A DNA stretch of 64,000 bases from Prolixibacteraceae bacterium. Its GTDB lineage: Bacteria; Bacteroidota; Bacteroidia; Bacteroidales; Prolixibacteraceae. The first letter of the stretch is position 1. Each line of letters opens with the position of its first letter. Below the pieces are notes generated by a model. The model saw only the letters and a list, made by a program, of their open reading frames with translations. It had not been told where the DNA came from and did no database searches. Both the position numbers and the translations under genes were made by a program. This document shows positions 37,728 to 47,866 of this stretch, piece by piece. The stretch spans positions 2,294,001-2,358,000 of the forward strand of contig CP082230.1 in the NCBI GenBank assembly GCA_019856515.1, read 5' to 3'.

Positions 37728-38411
37728 ATGAAAGAGATCATCAAACACCTAGAATCGTTTGCAACAGAAGAACGTACCCAGCTATTTGATCGTGTTATCG
37801 AAAATAGAACTAAATATCTTACAGTGGTATTAGAAGACATCTTTCAGGCACAAAATGCAAGTGCTGTACTTCGTTCATGCGACTGTTTTGGCATTCAAGA
37901 TGTACATATCATTGAAAATCAAAATGAATTCTGCATTCATAAAGAGATTGTCATGGGATCGACGAAATGGCTTGATCTTCATAAGTACAATAAACAAGAG
38001 AACAACACAAGAGAAGCGATAAGAAGCTTGAAAGCGCAAGGATATCGCATTGTTGCAACTACTCCTCATGAAAAAGATGTATTTTTACATGACTTTGATC
38101 TTCATGAAGGGAAAGCCGCTTTGGTTTTTGGAACAGAACTAACAGGAATCTCGGATATTGTAAAAGAGGAGGCGGATGCTTTCATTAAAGTTCCTATGTA
38201 CGGTTTTACAGAAAGTTTCAATATATCTGTTTGTGCATCGTTGGTTATGCAAGACCTTACAACTCGAATACGTAGAGAAAACGTTGCTTGGCAACTATCG
38301 GAAGAGGAGAAAGAAGAGATAAAGTATGAATGGTTAAAACGGTCGATTCGTTCGGCTGATCTGATTATCTCTATGTGGGAAGAAAAAAATAAATTAATAT
38401 GTAACACCTAA
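37728..38411 (+). CDS. trmH: TrmH-family tRNA (guanosine-2'-O)-methyltransferase
   Basis: A 227-residue SPOUT-class methyltransferase. The three SpoU/TrmH motifs are present: QNASAVLRSCDCFGI near residues 42-56, LVFGTELTGIS near 132-142 and the knot loop SFNISVCASLVMQD near 160-173. An extra C-terminal helix region (~180-220) matches TrmH rather than short SpoU proteins. It would methylate G18 in the tRNA D-loop, although other RNA targets are possible. First gene of an operon with the LytTR regulator (16-base gap) and DPP III. Confidence 0.87.
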   Translation: MKEIIKHLESFATEERTQLFDRVIENRTKYLTVVLEDIFQAQNASAVLRSCDCFGIQDVHIIENQNEFCIHKEIVMGSTKWLDLHKYNKQENNTREAIRSLKAQGYRIVATTPHEKDVFLHDFDLHEGKAALVFGTELTGISDIVKEEADAFIKVPMYGFTESFNISVCASLVMQDLTTRIRRENVAWQLSEEEKEEIKYEWLKRSIRSADLIISMWEEKNKLICNT

Positions 38412-38427
38412 TTAAAAGACTACAATC

Positions 38428-39138
38428 ATGCATTGTTTAATCATAGATGACGATCCATTAGTGAGACAAGGACTCACTCGAATGCTTAATAAGGACAATA
38501 GAATCTCCAAAATATTTATTGCAGAGGATGGAATTGAGGGCACAAACTTATGGAACGAGCATAAGCAGGTTATCGATTTTCTAATTCTTGATATTGAATT
38601 ACCTGAGATGACAGGTATTGAGTTTCTTGAATCCATGGAACAAGTACCCCCAGTAATTCTTATTTCATCGAAAGAGAACTATGGGCCAGAAGCATTCGAT
38701 CATGATTGTGTTGATTATATTTTAAAACCGATAGCCTATCAACGTCTTTCAAAAGCATTAGGACGAGTAGAAAAAGCATTAGCAAAACGATCTAATACAG
38801 GTACTATTAAATCAAATAAGATTATGATTAAATCTAACAACACTCATATTCAGTTAGATTTAGATGATATACTTTTTGTTGAATCAGAAGAGAACTATGT
38901 TAAGTTTTATACAAACCATACAAATTACATGGTTCATGCAACATTAAAATCTGTACATGAAGAATTACCAAGTGACCGATTCTACAAGATACAGCGTTCT
39001 ATTGTTGCCAATATTTACAACATTCAACGGATCAGAGGAAATATCATTGAGTTTCAATCAGAGAAGGAGACTTACCAGAAGACTACAACAAAAAAAGAAG
39101 AGCTATTAGGCATACTACCTGTGCTAAATAAAAAATAA
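38428..39138 (+). CDS. LytTR-family response regulator
   Basis: A 236-residue protein. The receiver domain (1-120) has the acidic pocket DDD at 7-9 and the phosphoacceptor D55 in LILDIELPEMTG, with K in YILKP. The LytTR DNA-binding domain (~130-230) shows IQLDLDDILFVESEENYVKFY and FYKIQRSIVANIYNI. No histidine kinase gene adjoins it; the partner must be elsewhere. It is placed between trmH and the DPP III gene, with 8 bases to the latter. Confidence 0.92.
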   Translation: MHCLIIDDDPLVRQGLTRMLNKDNRISKIFIAEDGIEGTNLWNEHKQVIDFLILDIELPEMTGIEFLESMEQVPPVILISSKENYGPEAFDHDCVDYILKPIAYQRLSKALGRVEKALAKRSNTGTIKSNKIMIKSNNTHIQLDLDDILFVESEENYVKFYTNHTNYMVHATLKSVHEELPSDRFYKIQRSIVANIYNIQRIRGNIIEFQSEKETYQKTTTKKEELLGILPVLNKK

Positions 39139-39146
39139 GCATTATA

Positions 39147-41090
39147 ATGAATAACAACGATTCGTTTCAATACTATATAGAGAAATTTGGGGACACCAAA
39201 ATTTTAAGATATAAGCTGGAGAACTTCAGTGATCTTAGTTTAAAGCAAAAAGAGTATATCTACTATCTTTCTGAAGCAGCGCTGTGTGGTAGAGATATCT
39301 TATGGGATCAGAATGGTAGTGAGAACCTACTGTTACGTCGAACAATGGAATCTATCTTAACACAGAAAGATAGGTTAGATGTCTCAGAAGATCTTTGGGA
39401 TCGATTCACCACATTCCTAAAGAGGGTATGGTTTGCCAATGGTATCCACCACCACTATTCTATGGATAAATTTGCAGTCCCTTTTGACAAGTCTGAATGG
39501 GAGCAACTAGGAAGTGCTGTATTATCTCATCTCACGATTGAAGAGACCGAAAAGTTGGACAAACTGCTTTTTGATAAGAATTACAAAGCCAAAAGAGTAT
39601 CTCTTGATACTACCACCGATTTGTTAAGCTCTTCAGCAAACAACTATTATCAAGGCGTGACACAAGTCGAAGCGGATAAGTTCTATGAAGATGTAGCTGC
39701 AAACGAATTGGAACCGCAACCGTCGAGGGGGTTAAATACCCAACTTATCAAAGATGACAGAGGTAATATTAAAGAGAGGCTTTGGCACCAAGACGGAATG
39801 TATGGTACTGCAATTGCCCAAATAACCTATTGGTTGGAGAAAGCTATGACTGTTTGCGAAAACAGCCAACAGGAAGAGTGCTTAGCACTTCTTATCGCCT
39901 ATTATAAGAGTGGCGATCTACAAACATTTGATCAGTTCAACATCAAATGGGTCAAAGAGCTATCAGGAGAAGTTGACTTTATCAATGGATTCATCGAAGT
40001 ATACGGAGATGCATTAGGAATGAAGGCAAGTTGGGAATCTGTTGTTCAATATACGGATCATGAAGCATCTAAAAGAACAAAGATAATTAGCGATAATGCA
40101 CAATGGTTTGAGGACCATTCACCAACAGATCCAGCGCATAAGAAGGAAGAGGTAAAAGGTGTGTCCGCAAAGGTTATTCATGTAGCAATGCTTGGTGGAG
40201 ATTGTTATCCTGCCACACCTATAGGCATCAACCTTCCGAATGCTGAATGGATTAGAGAGGCCTATGGTTCAAAATCTGTAACTATTGAGAATATCACAGC
40301 AGCCTATGACAAAGCATCTAAAGGCTCTGGTTTCTTAACAGAATTTGCATACCATGAATCTGAGATAGCTAATGCAGAGAAGTACGGCTATCTTGGAAGT
40401 AATCTTCATACCGACCTTCATGAATGTCTTGGTCACGGTTCAGGTAAAATGTTAGAAGGTGTACCTGTAGATGCTCTAAAAAACTATCACTCGACGCTAG
40501 AGGAGGCACGTGCGGACCTTTTTGCGCTTTACTATATAATGGATCCAAAACTTATAGAAGTGGGCTTAATTCCATCTCTAGAGGTCGGCAAAACAGAATA
40601 TGACAATTACATTAGAAACGGACTACTAACACAACTTGTTCGTGTCGAGCTTGGCAAAGACTTAGAGGAGTCACACATGCGAAATAGACAGCTTATCGCG
40701 CAGTGGGCGTACGAATATGGCAAAGAAAACCATGTCATAGAAAAAGTTGTTAAAGAGGGCAAAAGCTTCTTTACCATACGTGACTATGAGAAGTTAAGAG
40801 AGTTATTTGGACTTCTGTTAAAAGAGGTACAAAGGATTAAGTCTGAAGGCGATTATAACGCAGGTAAAGCACTTGTAGAGCAATACGCTGTAAAGATAGA
40901 TAAGGAACTTCACAAAGAGGTCCTTGATCGTTACCAGAAGCTAGAGATTCCTCCGTACGCTGGTTTTCTTAACCCTCAACTTAAACCAAGATATGAAAAT
41001 GATCAAATCATTGATATCGATATCGATTATGATGAAGACTACACATCACAAATGGTAAGGTATAGCAGTGAATATTCATTTTTAGCATAG
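39147..41090 (+). CDS. dipeptidyl-peptidase III (M49), cytoplasmic form
   Basis: A 647-residue zinc exopeptidase. The M49 zinc motif HECLGH is at 425-430 and the second motif EEARAD at 452-457. The enzyme removes dipeptides from the N-terminus of short peptides. No signal peptide is present, unlike some Bacteroides DPP III proteins, so it should act in the cytoplasm on imported peptides. It fits with the POT carrier at 51759. A hairpin terminator ends the operon at 41100-41131. Confidence 0.95.
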   Translation: MNNNDSFQYYIEKFGDTKILRYKLENFSDLSLKQKEYIYYLSEAALCGRDILWDQNGSENLLLRRTMESILTQKDRLDVSEDLWDRFTTFLKRVWFANGIHHHYSMDKFAVPFDKSEWEQLGSAVLSHLTIEETEKLDKLLFDKNYKAKRVSLDTTTDLLSSSANNYYQGVTQVEADKFYEDVAANELEPQPSRGLNTQLIKDDRGNIKERLWHQDGMYGTAIAQITYWLEKAMTVCENSQQEECLALLIAYYKSGDLQTFDQFNIKWVKELSGEVDFINGFIEVYGDALGMKASWESVVQYTDHEASKRTKIISDNAQWFEDHSPTDPAHKKEEVKGVSAKVIHVAMLGGDCYPATPIGINLPNAEWIREAYGSKSVTIENITAAYDKASKGSGFLTEFAYHESEIANAEKYGYLGSNLHTDLHECLGHGSGKMLEGVPVDALKNYHSTLEEARADLFALYYIMDPKLIEVGLIPSLEVGKTEYDNYIRNGLLTQLVRVELGKDLEESHMRNRQLIAQWAYEYGKENHVIEKVVKEGKSFFTIRDYEKLRELFGLLLKEVQRIKSEGDYNAGKALVEQYAVKIDKELHKEVLDRYQKLEIPPYAGFLNPQLKPRYENDQIIDIDIDYDEDYTSQMVRYSSEYSFLA

Positions 41091-41099
41091 AATATATTG

Positions 41100-41131
41100 G
41101 TGTATTGACCAGACTATACTGGTCGATACAC
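41100..41131 (+). terminator. hairpin after the DPP III gene
   Basis: A 12-13 bp stem with one G-U pair, 10 bases after the stop. No long T-run. Confidence 0.6.
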
Positions 41132-41237
41132 TACCCTCTCCCATAACACCAAGCTCTAACATCAATAATCCTTCTATCCCTTATATTTTTAGACGCATGA
41201 ACCAAACATAAGAGATCATAATCGCGTTAATGTAAAT

Positions 41238-43382
41238 ATGACGACCAAATCGAAATTATTATCAAAGACCAAAGGACTTTCTCTATTCTCATGGATGAAA
41301 GAGACTTTTTGGCTATATCCAGATAGACTTCTTGCCATTAAAGTGACCTTAGCAATGATGTTTATCGTCTTACCATTCCTTCTTCTAGGCTACTCTTTTA
41401 TTGGAGTCACCTTAAGCTTAGGAGTTATTGCTGCGGCACTATCTGAAACAGATGATCATCCTAAAGGGCGTATTGTTTCTTTAGGGTTTACATTGATCTG
41501 CTTTTTTGTCGCGAGTGCATCTGTAGAATTACTAAGACCTTACCCCATACTATTTGCCCTTGGAATGGTCTCTTCCACCATTATCTTTATTATCGTTGGA
41601 GGAATTGATGAAAAGTTTAGAGGTATTACTTTTGGAGCTATCTTGATAGGCATCTATGCTATGTTGGGCTCTAGTCTAAGTAGCACTTGGTACGAGCAAC
41701 CGATCTTTCTTTGTGTTGGAGCTCTTACCTATGGTCTATTCTCATGGATTCTTTTATTATGGCATCCCTATCGTCTTCTAGAAGAGCAGCTATCACGAGG
41801 GTACACAGCTTTAGCAAAATATATGGAGTTAAAGTCAACTCTTTTCACTGATGACCGAGTAAATATAGAAAAGAGAGTCAATAAACTCGCACAGCAGAAC
41901 ATCTTGGTTGTTATCGCCCTAGAGCGTTGTAGAAATGTATTACAGAGTTATACCAACTCCGGTGCAAACAAAGAGAATATGAAGCCCTACTTACATCGTT
42001 TTGTACTGCTTCAATCCTTGCACGAAAGAGCGGCAGCAAGCCACGAGCAATATACGCTACTCTTAGATGACATCAATAACGGACCAATACTACAAGGAAT
42101 TGGTCAGGTATTACATCAGCTATCTAAGTCATGTAAGAACATGGCTAAAAGTTTACTGAGTGGCAAACCATATCAACATCCAACTTCATTAGATTGGACC
42201 ATTAATGTATTGCAAGATCAACGCCGTAAATATCCTCAATTCCATGATCATCCCTTAGCATTACTTATCCATAGTTTAATTCAATCTCACTTTGCCTTAG
42301 TGAACATCGAATATAACAAGGACATTATTGTTCTTCCAAACTTCTACAAGAAGAAGACAGATGTATGGAAAAAGATACGAAACCAACTGTCACTGCAACA
42401 CCCTCGTTTGAGATATGCAATTCGTCTGTCTACCTGTTTCTTGATAGGGTACTTACTGACCTTGGTTTTTCAGATACAAAAAGGAGAGTGGATTATTCTC
42501 ACCAGTCTTTTCGTATGTCAACCCAGTTACAGCGAAACCAAACAACGTTTATTCCAAAGAATACTAGGGACACTACTTGGAGTTGTAACAGGGGTGGTCA
42601 TATCTCAATTAATGCCTACTTTACCAGGACAGATTATCACATTACTCGTTGCAAACTATGCCTTTTTCTTATGGCTTAAACGAAGATATTCGCATTCGGT
42701 AATCTTCATTACCATATTTGTAGTTTCTGCTTTTAACCTGATATCAGGAATGGGAGAAGAGATGATGGGAGCACGTATCCTTGACACTCTTATTGGAGCA
42801 TCATTAGCACTCTTGTCTGTCCGATTCTTATGGCCTGACTGGCAAAGAGATAAACTACCTATCTTATTATCTACGGCTCTACGTAGGAACAATCTATATT
42901 ATAAAGCCATTGTGAAGGCCTACCATATGTGTGAATTAAATGAAACCTCCTATGCAAAAGCTCGACAACGTGCACATATGGCGGACAATGCACTTACACA
43001 AGCATGGCAAGGAATGAAATTAGAGCCGAATTCGAGCAAGAATAAGGAAGAAGCTGCATTTCAACTAACCTATCTAAACCATGCAATGGTTTCTTACCTA
43101 TCAGCTTTCGGATCACATCGACACACTCCTACCCACTTCTCTGAACAAGAATCATGGGCCTACCTTCGTATTGGAGAAGAGCTAGATAAAATTAGTAAGA
43201 TAGATATGAAAGATATGGCCTCTCTTCCGGTAGTGGAGTTTAAAGGCTTTCTAGATGAGCTTACGGCAGCCGTTGATGTATGTGAGAAAGGATCGAAAAG
43301 ACAGAAACTCGTGATTCTTTATAATATTGCAGAAGTTATATACCAAATTCTGGTGGTAACCCAACGCTATATAGAAGAGTAA
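41238..43382 (+). CDS. FUSC/YccS-family inner-membrane protein
   Basis: A 714-residue protein with two blocks of membrane helices (about residues 30-180 and 390-530), each followed by a cytoplasmic helical region. This doubled layout is typical of the YccS/YhfK and aromatic-acid exporter (FUSC) family. The second block starts near RLSTCFLIGYLLTLVFQ and continues through GEWIILTSLFVCQPSYSETKQR, the family's most conserved segment. Substrate unknown. Single-gene unit with a hairpin at 43391. Confidence 0.87.
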   Translation: MTTKSKLLSKTKGLSLFSWMKETFWLYPDRLLAIKVTLAMMFIVLPFLLLGYSFIGVTLSLGVIAAALSETDDHPKGRIVSLGFTLICFFVASASVELLRPYPILFALGMVSSTIIFIIVGGIDEKFRGITFGAILIGIYAMLGSSLSSTWYEQPIFLCVGALTYGLFSWILLLWHPYRLLEEQLSRGYTALAKYMELKSTLFTDDRVNIEKRVNKLAQQNILVVIALERCRNVLQSYTNSGANKENMKPYLHRFVLLQSLHERAAASHEQYTLLLDDINNGPILQGIGQVLHQLSKSCKNMAKSLLSGKPYQHPTSLDWTINVLQDQRRKYPQFHDHPLALLIHSLIQSHFALVNIEYNKDIIVLPNFYKKKTDVWKKIRNQLSLQHPRLRYAIRLSTCFLIGYLLTLVFQIQKGEWIILTSLFVCQPSYSETKQRLFQRILGTLLGVVTGVVISQLMPTLPGQIITLLVANYAFFLWLKRRYSHSVIFITIFVVSAFNLISGMGEEMMGARILDTLIGASLALLSVRFLWPDWQRDKLPILLSTALRRNNLYYKAIVKAYHMCELNETSYAKARQRAHMADNALTQAWQGMKLEPNSSKNKEEAAFQLTYLNHAMVSYLSAFGSHRHTPTHFSEQESWAYLRIGEELDKISKIDMKDMASLPVVEFKGFLDELTAAVDVCEKGSKRQKLVILYNIAEVIYQILVVTQRYIEE

Positions 43383-43390
43383 AATATAAA

Positions 43391-43418
43391 GAGGATGCCC
43401 TTCTCTTTGGACATCCTC
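43391..43418. terminator. hairpin between convergent genes
   Basis: A 7-bp stem GAGGATG/CATCCTC, located between the FUSC gene and the convergent folC gene. T-rich sequence is limited on both sides. Confidence 0.5.
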
Positions 43419-43458
43419 TCTATATCAAACCATTCTCTATATTATCTTTTTAGATTAT

Positions 43459-44748
43459 CTAGACAACCTCTGCCACGACAAAATTACTTCCTCCGACAAA
43501 GACCATATCATTTTCACCAGCAGACTCCCATGCACTTTTCAATGCTTCTCGAACAGAATCATACACGTTACCCTCTAGTCCAAATTCACTCGCACGTTCT
43601 TTTAATTCATCCGCTTCCAATGCACGAAGAATATCAGGAGAACAGAAATAGTAAGTCGCATCCTGCGGTAACAGTTTCAATACCCCACGAACATCTTTAT
43701 CACTCACCATTCCTAAAACGAAGTGTAGTTTTTCATAGGTCGATTCCGCCATCTGTTGTACCACCTGAACAATGCCATCTACATTATGGGCAGTATCACA
43801 AACCACAAGTGGCTTATCCGACAATTTCTGCCATCTTCCCATCATACCAGTATTCTCATGTATATTGCGGAGTCCATTATACAGGTCTGATTCTGTCAAC
43901 TTATACCCTAGCGAAATCAATTTCTCATATACGGCAACAACAGTAACCACATTTTCTGCTTGATAACGTCCTTGTAGCGCCACGGATAAATTTGGATAGA
44001 CAAAACCATTCCCCTTGCGTAGTTCAACCACACGACGATCACCCTCAATACGATGGTCTTCGAGCGTAAACAATTGGTCAGCAAAAACGAGTGGAGCATT
44101 CACACCGGTGGCTTTCTCTTCAAAAACCTCCATACATGATCTCTGTCTTTTACCTACAACAACAGGAACCCCGTCTTTAATGATTCCCGCCTTCTCTTTA
44201 GCAACCTTCGACAAGGTGTCACCTAAAAACTGGGTATGATCTAATCCGATATTTGTGATCACTGAAAGATCTGGTATAATTACATTCGTACTATCTAATC
44301 GACCACCCATACCAACTTCAATGACAGCAACATCTACATTCTGTTTATCAAAATAGTCAAATGCCATGGCTACGGTCATTTCAAAAAAAGAGGGTGTAAG
44401 ATCAGGAGAAATCAACTTATAGTGTTCCACAAAATCCATCACACTCTCCTCCGAGATCATCTCTCCATTGACACGGATACGTTCTCTAAAATCTTTTAAA
44501 TGAGGGGAAGTATATAGTCCTACTTTATATCCTGCTTGCTGTAAAATCGAAGCGATCATATTTGAGACACTCCCTTTTCCATTGGTTCCAGCTACATGTA
44601 TCGTACGATAGTTTGCATGGGGATGGTTATATATATCATCCAAAGCCAATGTCACTCCCAAATCATGTTTATATGCACTTGCTCCCTGTCTTTGAAAAAA
44701 AGGAAGCTGATCATACAAATACTCCAATGTCGATTGATAATCCCTCAT
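43459..44748 (-). CDS. folC: bifunctional folylpolyglutamate/dihydrofolate synthase
   Basis: A 429-residue Mur-ligase-type enzyme. The ATP loop is HVAGTNGKGSVSNMIASIL (about residues 50-68), followed by GLYTSPHLKDFRERI, GMGGRLDSTN and LDHTQFLG, all typical of FolC. It adds glutamate to dihydropteroate and folates in the cytoplasm. Encoded alone and divergent from the PhoH-like gene. Confidence 0.95.
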   Translation of the reverse strand: MRDYQSTLEYLYDQLPFFQRQGASAYKHDLGVTLALDDIYNHPHANYRTIHVAGTNGKGSVSNMIASILQQAGYKVGLYTSPHLKDFRERIRVNGEMISEESVMDFVEHYKLISPDLTPSFFEMTVAMAFDYFDKQNVDVAVIEVGMGGRLDSTNVIIPDLSVITNIGLDHTQFLGDTLSKVAKEKAGIIKDGVPVVVGKRQRSCMEVFEEKATGVNAPLVFADQLFTLEDHRIEGDRRVVELRKGNGFVYPNLSVALQGRYQAENVVTVVAVYEKLISLGYKLTESDLYNGLRNIHENTGMMGRWQKLSDKPLVVCDTAHNVDGIVQVVQQMAESTYEKLHFVLGMVSDKDVRGVLKLLPQDATYYFCSPDILRALEADELKERASEFGLEGNVYDSVREALKSAWESAGENDMVFVGGSNFVVAEVV

Positions 44749-44976
44749 ATGCTCCTATTTTAACTTATTTATCTTATTTATATACAAACAACCCTGTCTC
44801 TTTTTTGTTACATTTAATAAAGAGAAGGCTTTTACAAAGTCGCAAATAAAAAGTAAGAATCAAAGGATGAATTCTACTTTGTTTTTCCGATATTATAGAG
44901 TTTTTTGCATCACAGGCCCTCTCTTCAAAAGCTATATCACCCAATATCGAGCAGTAACCTATTAAAATATAATACT

Positions 44977-46308
44977 ATGGCAAGCAAGAAGGTATTTATT
45001 CTCGACACAAATGTAATTCTTCACGACCACCGTTGTATCCACAACTTTGCAGATAATGACGTAGTCATTCCCATAACGGTCTTGGAAGAACTCGATAAGT
45101 TCAAAAAAGGAAACGATCCGATCAATTTCCAGGCGCGTCAATTTGTTAGGGATCTTGACGAAATAGTGGGTGACGAACTGTTTAATTCGGGAGTTTCTTT
45201 AGGCGAAGGTAAAGGAAAACTCAAAATCGAATTAGGTAAACCCTTTAGTAAAGAGATGAGAGAATCCTTTTCAGAAAATATTCCTGACCACAAGATCCTT
45301 GCCATAGCACTTTGGATACAGAAACAGAACGAAACACAATGTGAGTACTGTAAAGTAGTATTAGTATCGAAAGACGTAAACCTACGTATGAAGGCCAAAT
45401 CCTTGCATCTTGAGGCGGAGGACTACAAAAACGATAAAGTACAAAAGATTGATGACCTTTACTACGGAATAGAGACGATTAGAGACTTCAATACCGCCAT
45501 CATTAATGAGATATACGAACGAAATGAAATCCCTTTGGAGGAGAGTGGTATTGAAACGCCCACTCCTAATCAATACTATATACTGAAAAGTGAAAACACA
45601 AGTGTATTGGTTAGATACAATGCTAAAAACAATACCATACAGAAAGTAGAGAAAACAATGACCTATGGTATTAAACCTCGCAATGCAGAACAAACATTAG
45701 CACTGGATGCTCTACTAAACCCCGATATTACACTGATATCTATAACAGGAAAAGCAGGAACAGGTAAAACACTTCTTGCATTGGCTGCTGCACTTCAACA
45801 AAATCATCTTTACGATCAAATTATGTTGGCAAGACCTATTGTCGCACTAAGTAATAAAGACTTAGGGTTTCTTCCAGGAGATGCTGAAGAGAAAATAGGA
45901 CCTTACATGGCTCCTCTCTTTGATAACTTATCAGTAATTCGTAGAAGCTTCCATATCAATAGTCAAGAACACACTAAGATAGACGAGATGCAGAAACAAG
46001 AGCGACTCATAATTACTGCTCTAGCATTCATTAGAGGGCGTAGTCTATCCAACTCCTTCTTCATCATTGACGAAGCACAAAACCTAACTCCACATGAGGT
46101 TAAAACAATTATTACGAGAGCTGGTGAAGGTACAAAGATGATATTTACTGGAGACATTCATCAAATCGACTCACCATATCTAGACCAACAATCCAATGGA
46201 TTGGCATATCTAACTTCGAGGATGAAAGGACAAGAGATGTTTGCCCATCTTGACCTTGTAAAAGGAGAAAGAAGTGCGCTTGCAGAGATGGCAAGTAACT
46301 TACTATAA
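44977..46308 (+). CDS. PIN-domain PhoH-like ATPase
   Basis: The start chosen is the ATG at 44977 (MASKKVFILDTNVILHD), giving 443 residues. An ATG 72 bases upstream would add a non-conserved stretch with no family likeness. Residues ~4-150 form a PIN RNase domain (acidic DTN near residue 10). The C-terminal half is a PhoH P-loop ATPase: Walker A GKAGTGKT, ARPIVALSNKDLGFLPGD and Walker B FFIIDEAQN. PhoH2-like fusions are thought to couple RNA unwinding with cleavage; cellular targets are unknown. Confidence 0.93.
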   Translation: MASKKVFILDTNVILHDHRCIHNFADNDVVIPITVLEELDKFKKGNDPINFQARQFVRDLDEIVGDELFNSGVSLGEGKGKLKIELGKPFSKEMRESFSENIPDHKILAIALWIQKQNETQCEYCKVVLVSKDVNLRMKAKSLHLEAEDYKNDKVQKIDDLYYGIETIRDFNTAIINEIYERNEIPLEESGIETPTPNQYYILKSENTSVLVRYNAKNNTIQKVEKTMTYGIKPRNAEQTLALDALLNPDITLISITGKAGTGKTLLALAAALQQNHLYDQIMLARPIVALSNKDLGFLPGDAEEKIGPYMAPLFDNLSVIRRSFHINSQEHTKIDEMQKQERLIITALAFIRGRSLSNSFFIIDEAQNLTPHEVKTIITRAGEGTKMIFTGDIHQIDSPYLDQQSNGLAYLTSRMKGQEMFAHLDLVKGERSALAEMASNLL

Positions 46309-46317
46309 AAAACAAAA

Positions 46318-46340
46318 GGGAGTGATCATAAGATCCTCCC
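46318..46340. terminator. bidirectional terminator hairpin
   Basis: Stem GGGAG.GATC/GATC.CTCCC with small bulges. On the minus strand it is followed by TTTTGTTTTTT, serving the MFS gene; it also closes the PhoH-like gene. Confidence 0.7.
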
Positions 46341-46374
46341 TCTCTTTAATATATCTTAATCTACAAGATATCGA

Positions 46375-47736
46375 CTAGTGCTTATCGTTAGGAAGCTCCA
46401 ATCCATATCCTTTTTTGCGATCCGCATTTTTTAGTAGTACTGCAAATACCACTGCTAAAATACCAAAACACATAAAGATAGTCATCGGTAAATTATAATT
46501 ATATGTAACAACATCAGCACCAGGCTCAGATGAAATACAATACTTCTCTAGAACATATCCAATCAATAGAGGCACACCCATCAATCCCCAATTCTGTACC
46601 CAGAAGATCATAGAGAAGGCTGTTCCTAGTTGTTTCTCAGGAATAATCTTAGCTACCGATGGCCACATTGCTGAAGGCACCAATGATAAGGCAACACCCA
46701 ATAATACAACCAAAGTGATCGCGACAGGAACACTTGTCAGTCCTTCCATCGCAAATAGACCATGAATAAAGACTAAAAGAACCGAACCAATGATCATCAT
46801 GGTAGCTCCTTTACCTAATTTGTCATAAATACCACCAAAGATAGGTGTCAAGAACAGAGTACCTAGCGGTAATAAACCTGGTAAATCACCAGCATCTTCA
46901 GGTGTCATTGCAAATTTATTGATAAAGAAATCTGTCGCATACTTTAAGAATGGGAACACTGAAGAGTAGAACAATACACAAAGAAGTGCAATATACCAGA
47001 AACCTCTATTGGCAAATATTGCCCCCAAATCTTTGAATGAAAACCCTTCATCCGAAGCTTCATCTTTTTCCACCTCTATAGAAGCTTCCAACTTCTTATC
47101 CATCACAATATAGATAAAGTATGAAAGAAACCCGATAATCAATAGAACCAAACAGAAAGCCAATGGAGATGATATAGTACCAAAATGATCTACAATACGT
47201 AGTGGAGCTGCCATAGCTAACATCGTTCCAATACGTGCTACAGCTACCTGTAATCCCATCGCGAGAGCCATCTCGTAACCTTTAAACCAACGTACCAAGA
47301 TCTTGGATACTGTAATACCCATAATCTCAACACCAGTTCCAAAAATAGCAAATCCTAATGCAGCAAAAGCCACCTGCTTTGAGTGTCCCAACAACATAGC
47401 ACCCTCTGGAAATTCAGATGCAACAGCCCAATATTTAATCGATGCACCAACGACCATTAAACCTGATGCCAATAGTCCAGCAATACGAGCGCCAAATTTA
47501 TCAAGAATAATACCTCCAATAAATAGCATTCCGAAAAATACATTGAACCAACCATATGCACTGGTAAACCATCCGTAGTCACCACTAGTCCATCCTAAAT
47601 CCTTCTCTAATAAAGGTTTTAATGGAGACATGACATCCGTAAAAAAATAACCACAAAACATGGTTATAGAGACAATCAGCAAAGCGGACCATCTTGCGAC
47701 TGCGCTATCACGCAAAGATTTCTGTACAGTATTCAT
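46375..47736 (-). CDS. MFS transporter, MFSD1-like
   Basis: A 453-residue carrier with about 12 membrane helices and a cytoplasmic loop near residue 210-235 (KKLEASIEVEKDEASDEG). The first half has GWFTSAYGWFNVFFGMLFIGGIILDKFGARI, with the MFS loop-2 motif reduced to DKFGAR; the second half has FGGIYDKLGKGATMM. The general likeness is to the MFSD1-type group, members of which move dipeptides in animals; assignment to that group is from memory and uncertain. It is a single gene between convergent and unrelated neighbours. Confidence 0.75.
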   Translation of the reverse strand: MNTVQKSLRDSAVARWSALLIVSITMFCGYFFTDVMSPLKPLLEKDLGWTSGDYGWFTSAYGWFNVFFGMLFIGGIILDKFGARIAGLLASGLMVVGASIKYWAVASEFPEGAMLLGHSKQVAFAALGFAIFGTGVEIMGITVSKILVRWFKGYEMALAMGLQVAVARIGTMLAMAAPLRIVDHFGTISSPLAFCLVLLIIGFLSYFIYIVMDKKLEASIEVEKDEASDEGFSFKDLGAIFANRGFWYIALLCVLFYSSVFPFLKYATDFFINKFAMTPEDAGDLPGLLPLGTLFLTPIFGGIYDKLGKGATMMIIGSVLLVFIHGLFAMEGLTSVPVAITLVVLLGVALSLVPSAMWPSVAKIIPEKQLGTAFSMIFWVQNWGLMGVPLLIGYVLEKYCISSEPGADVVTYNYNLPMTIFMCFGILAVVFAVLLKNADRKKGYGLELPNDKH

Positions 47737-47866
47737 TTTATCTTAAATTCATAAGTTTAATTGTAAAAGTAATAAAAGCCCTATACTACGAGTATGATTA
47801 ATTCACAAATAATGATTTAAATGTAACCCTTCACACATCGTTAATATAACTTTTAGAACAAAAGGA

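Noticed and set aside
44905..44976. Upstream start extending the PhoH-like protein by 24 residues
   Set aside because: The PIN domain begins right at the ATG at 44977, and the extension has no PIN likeness.
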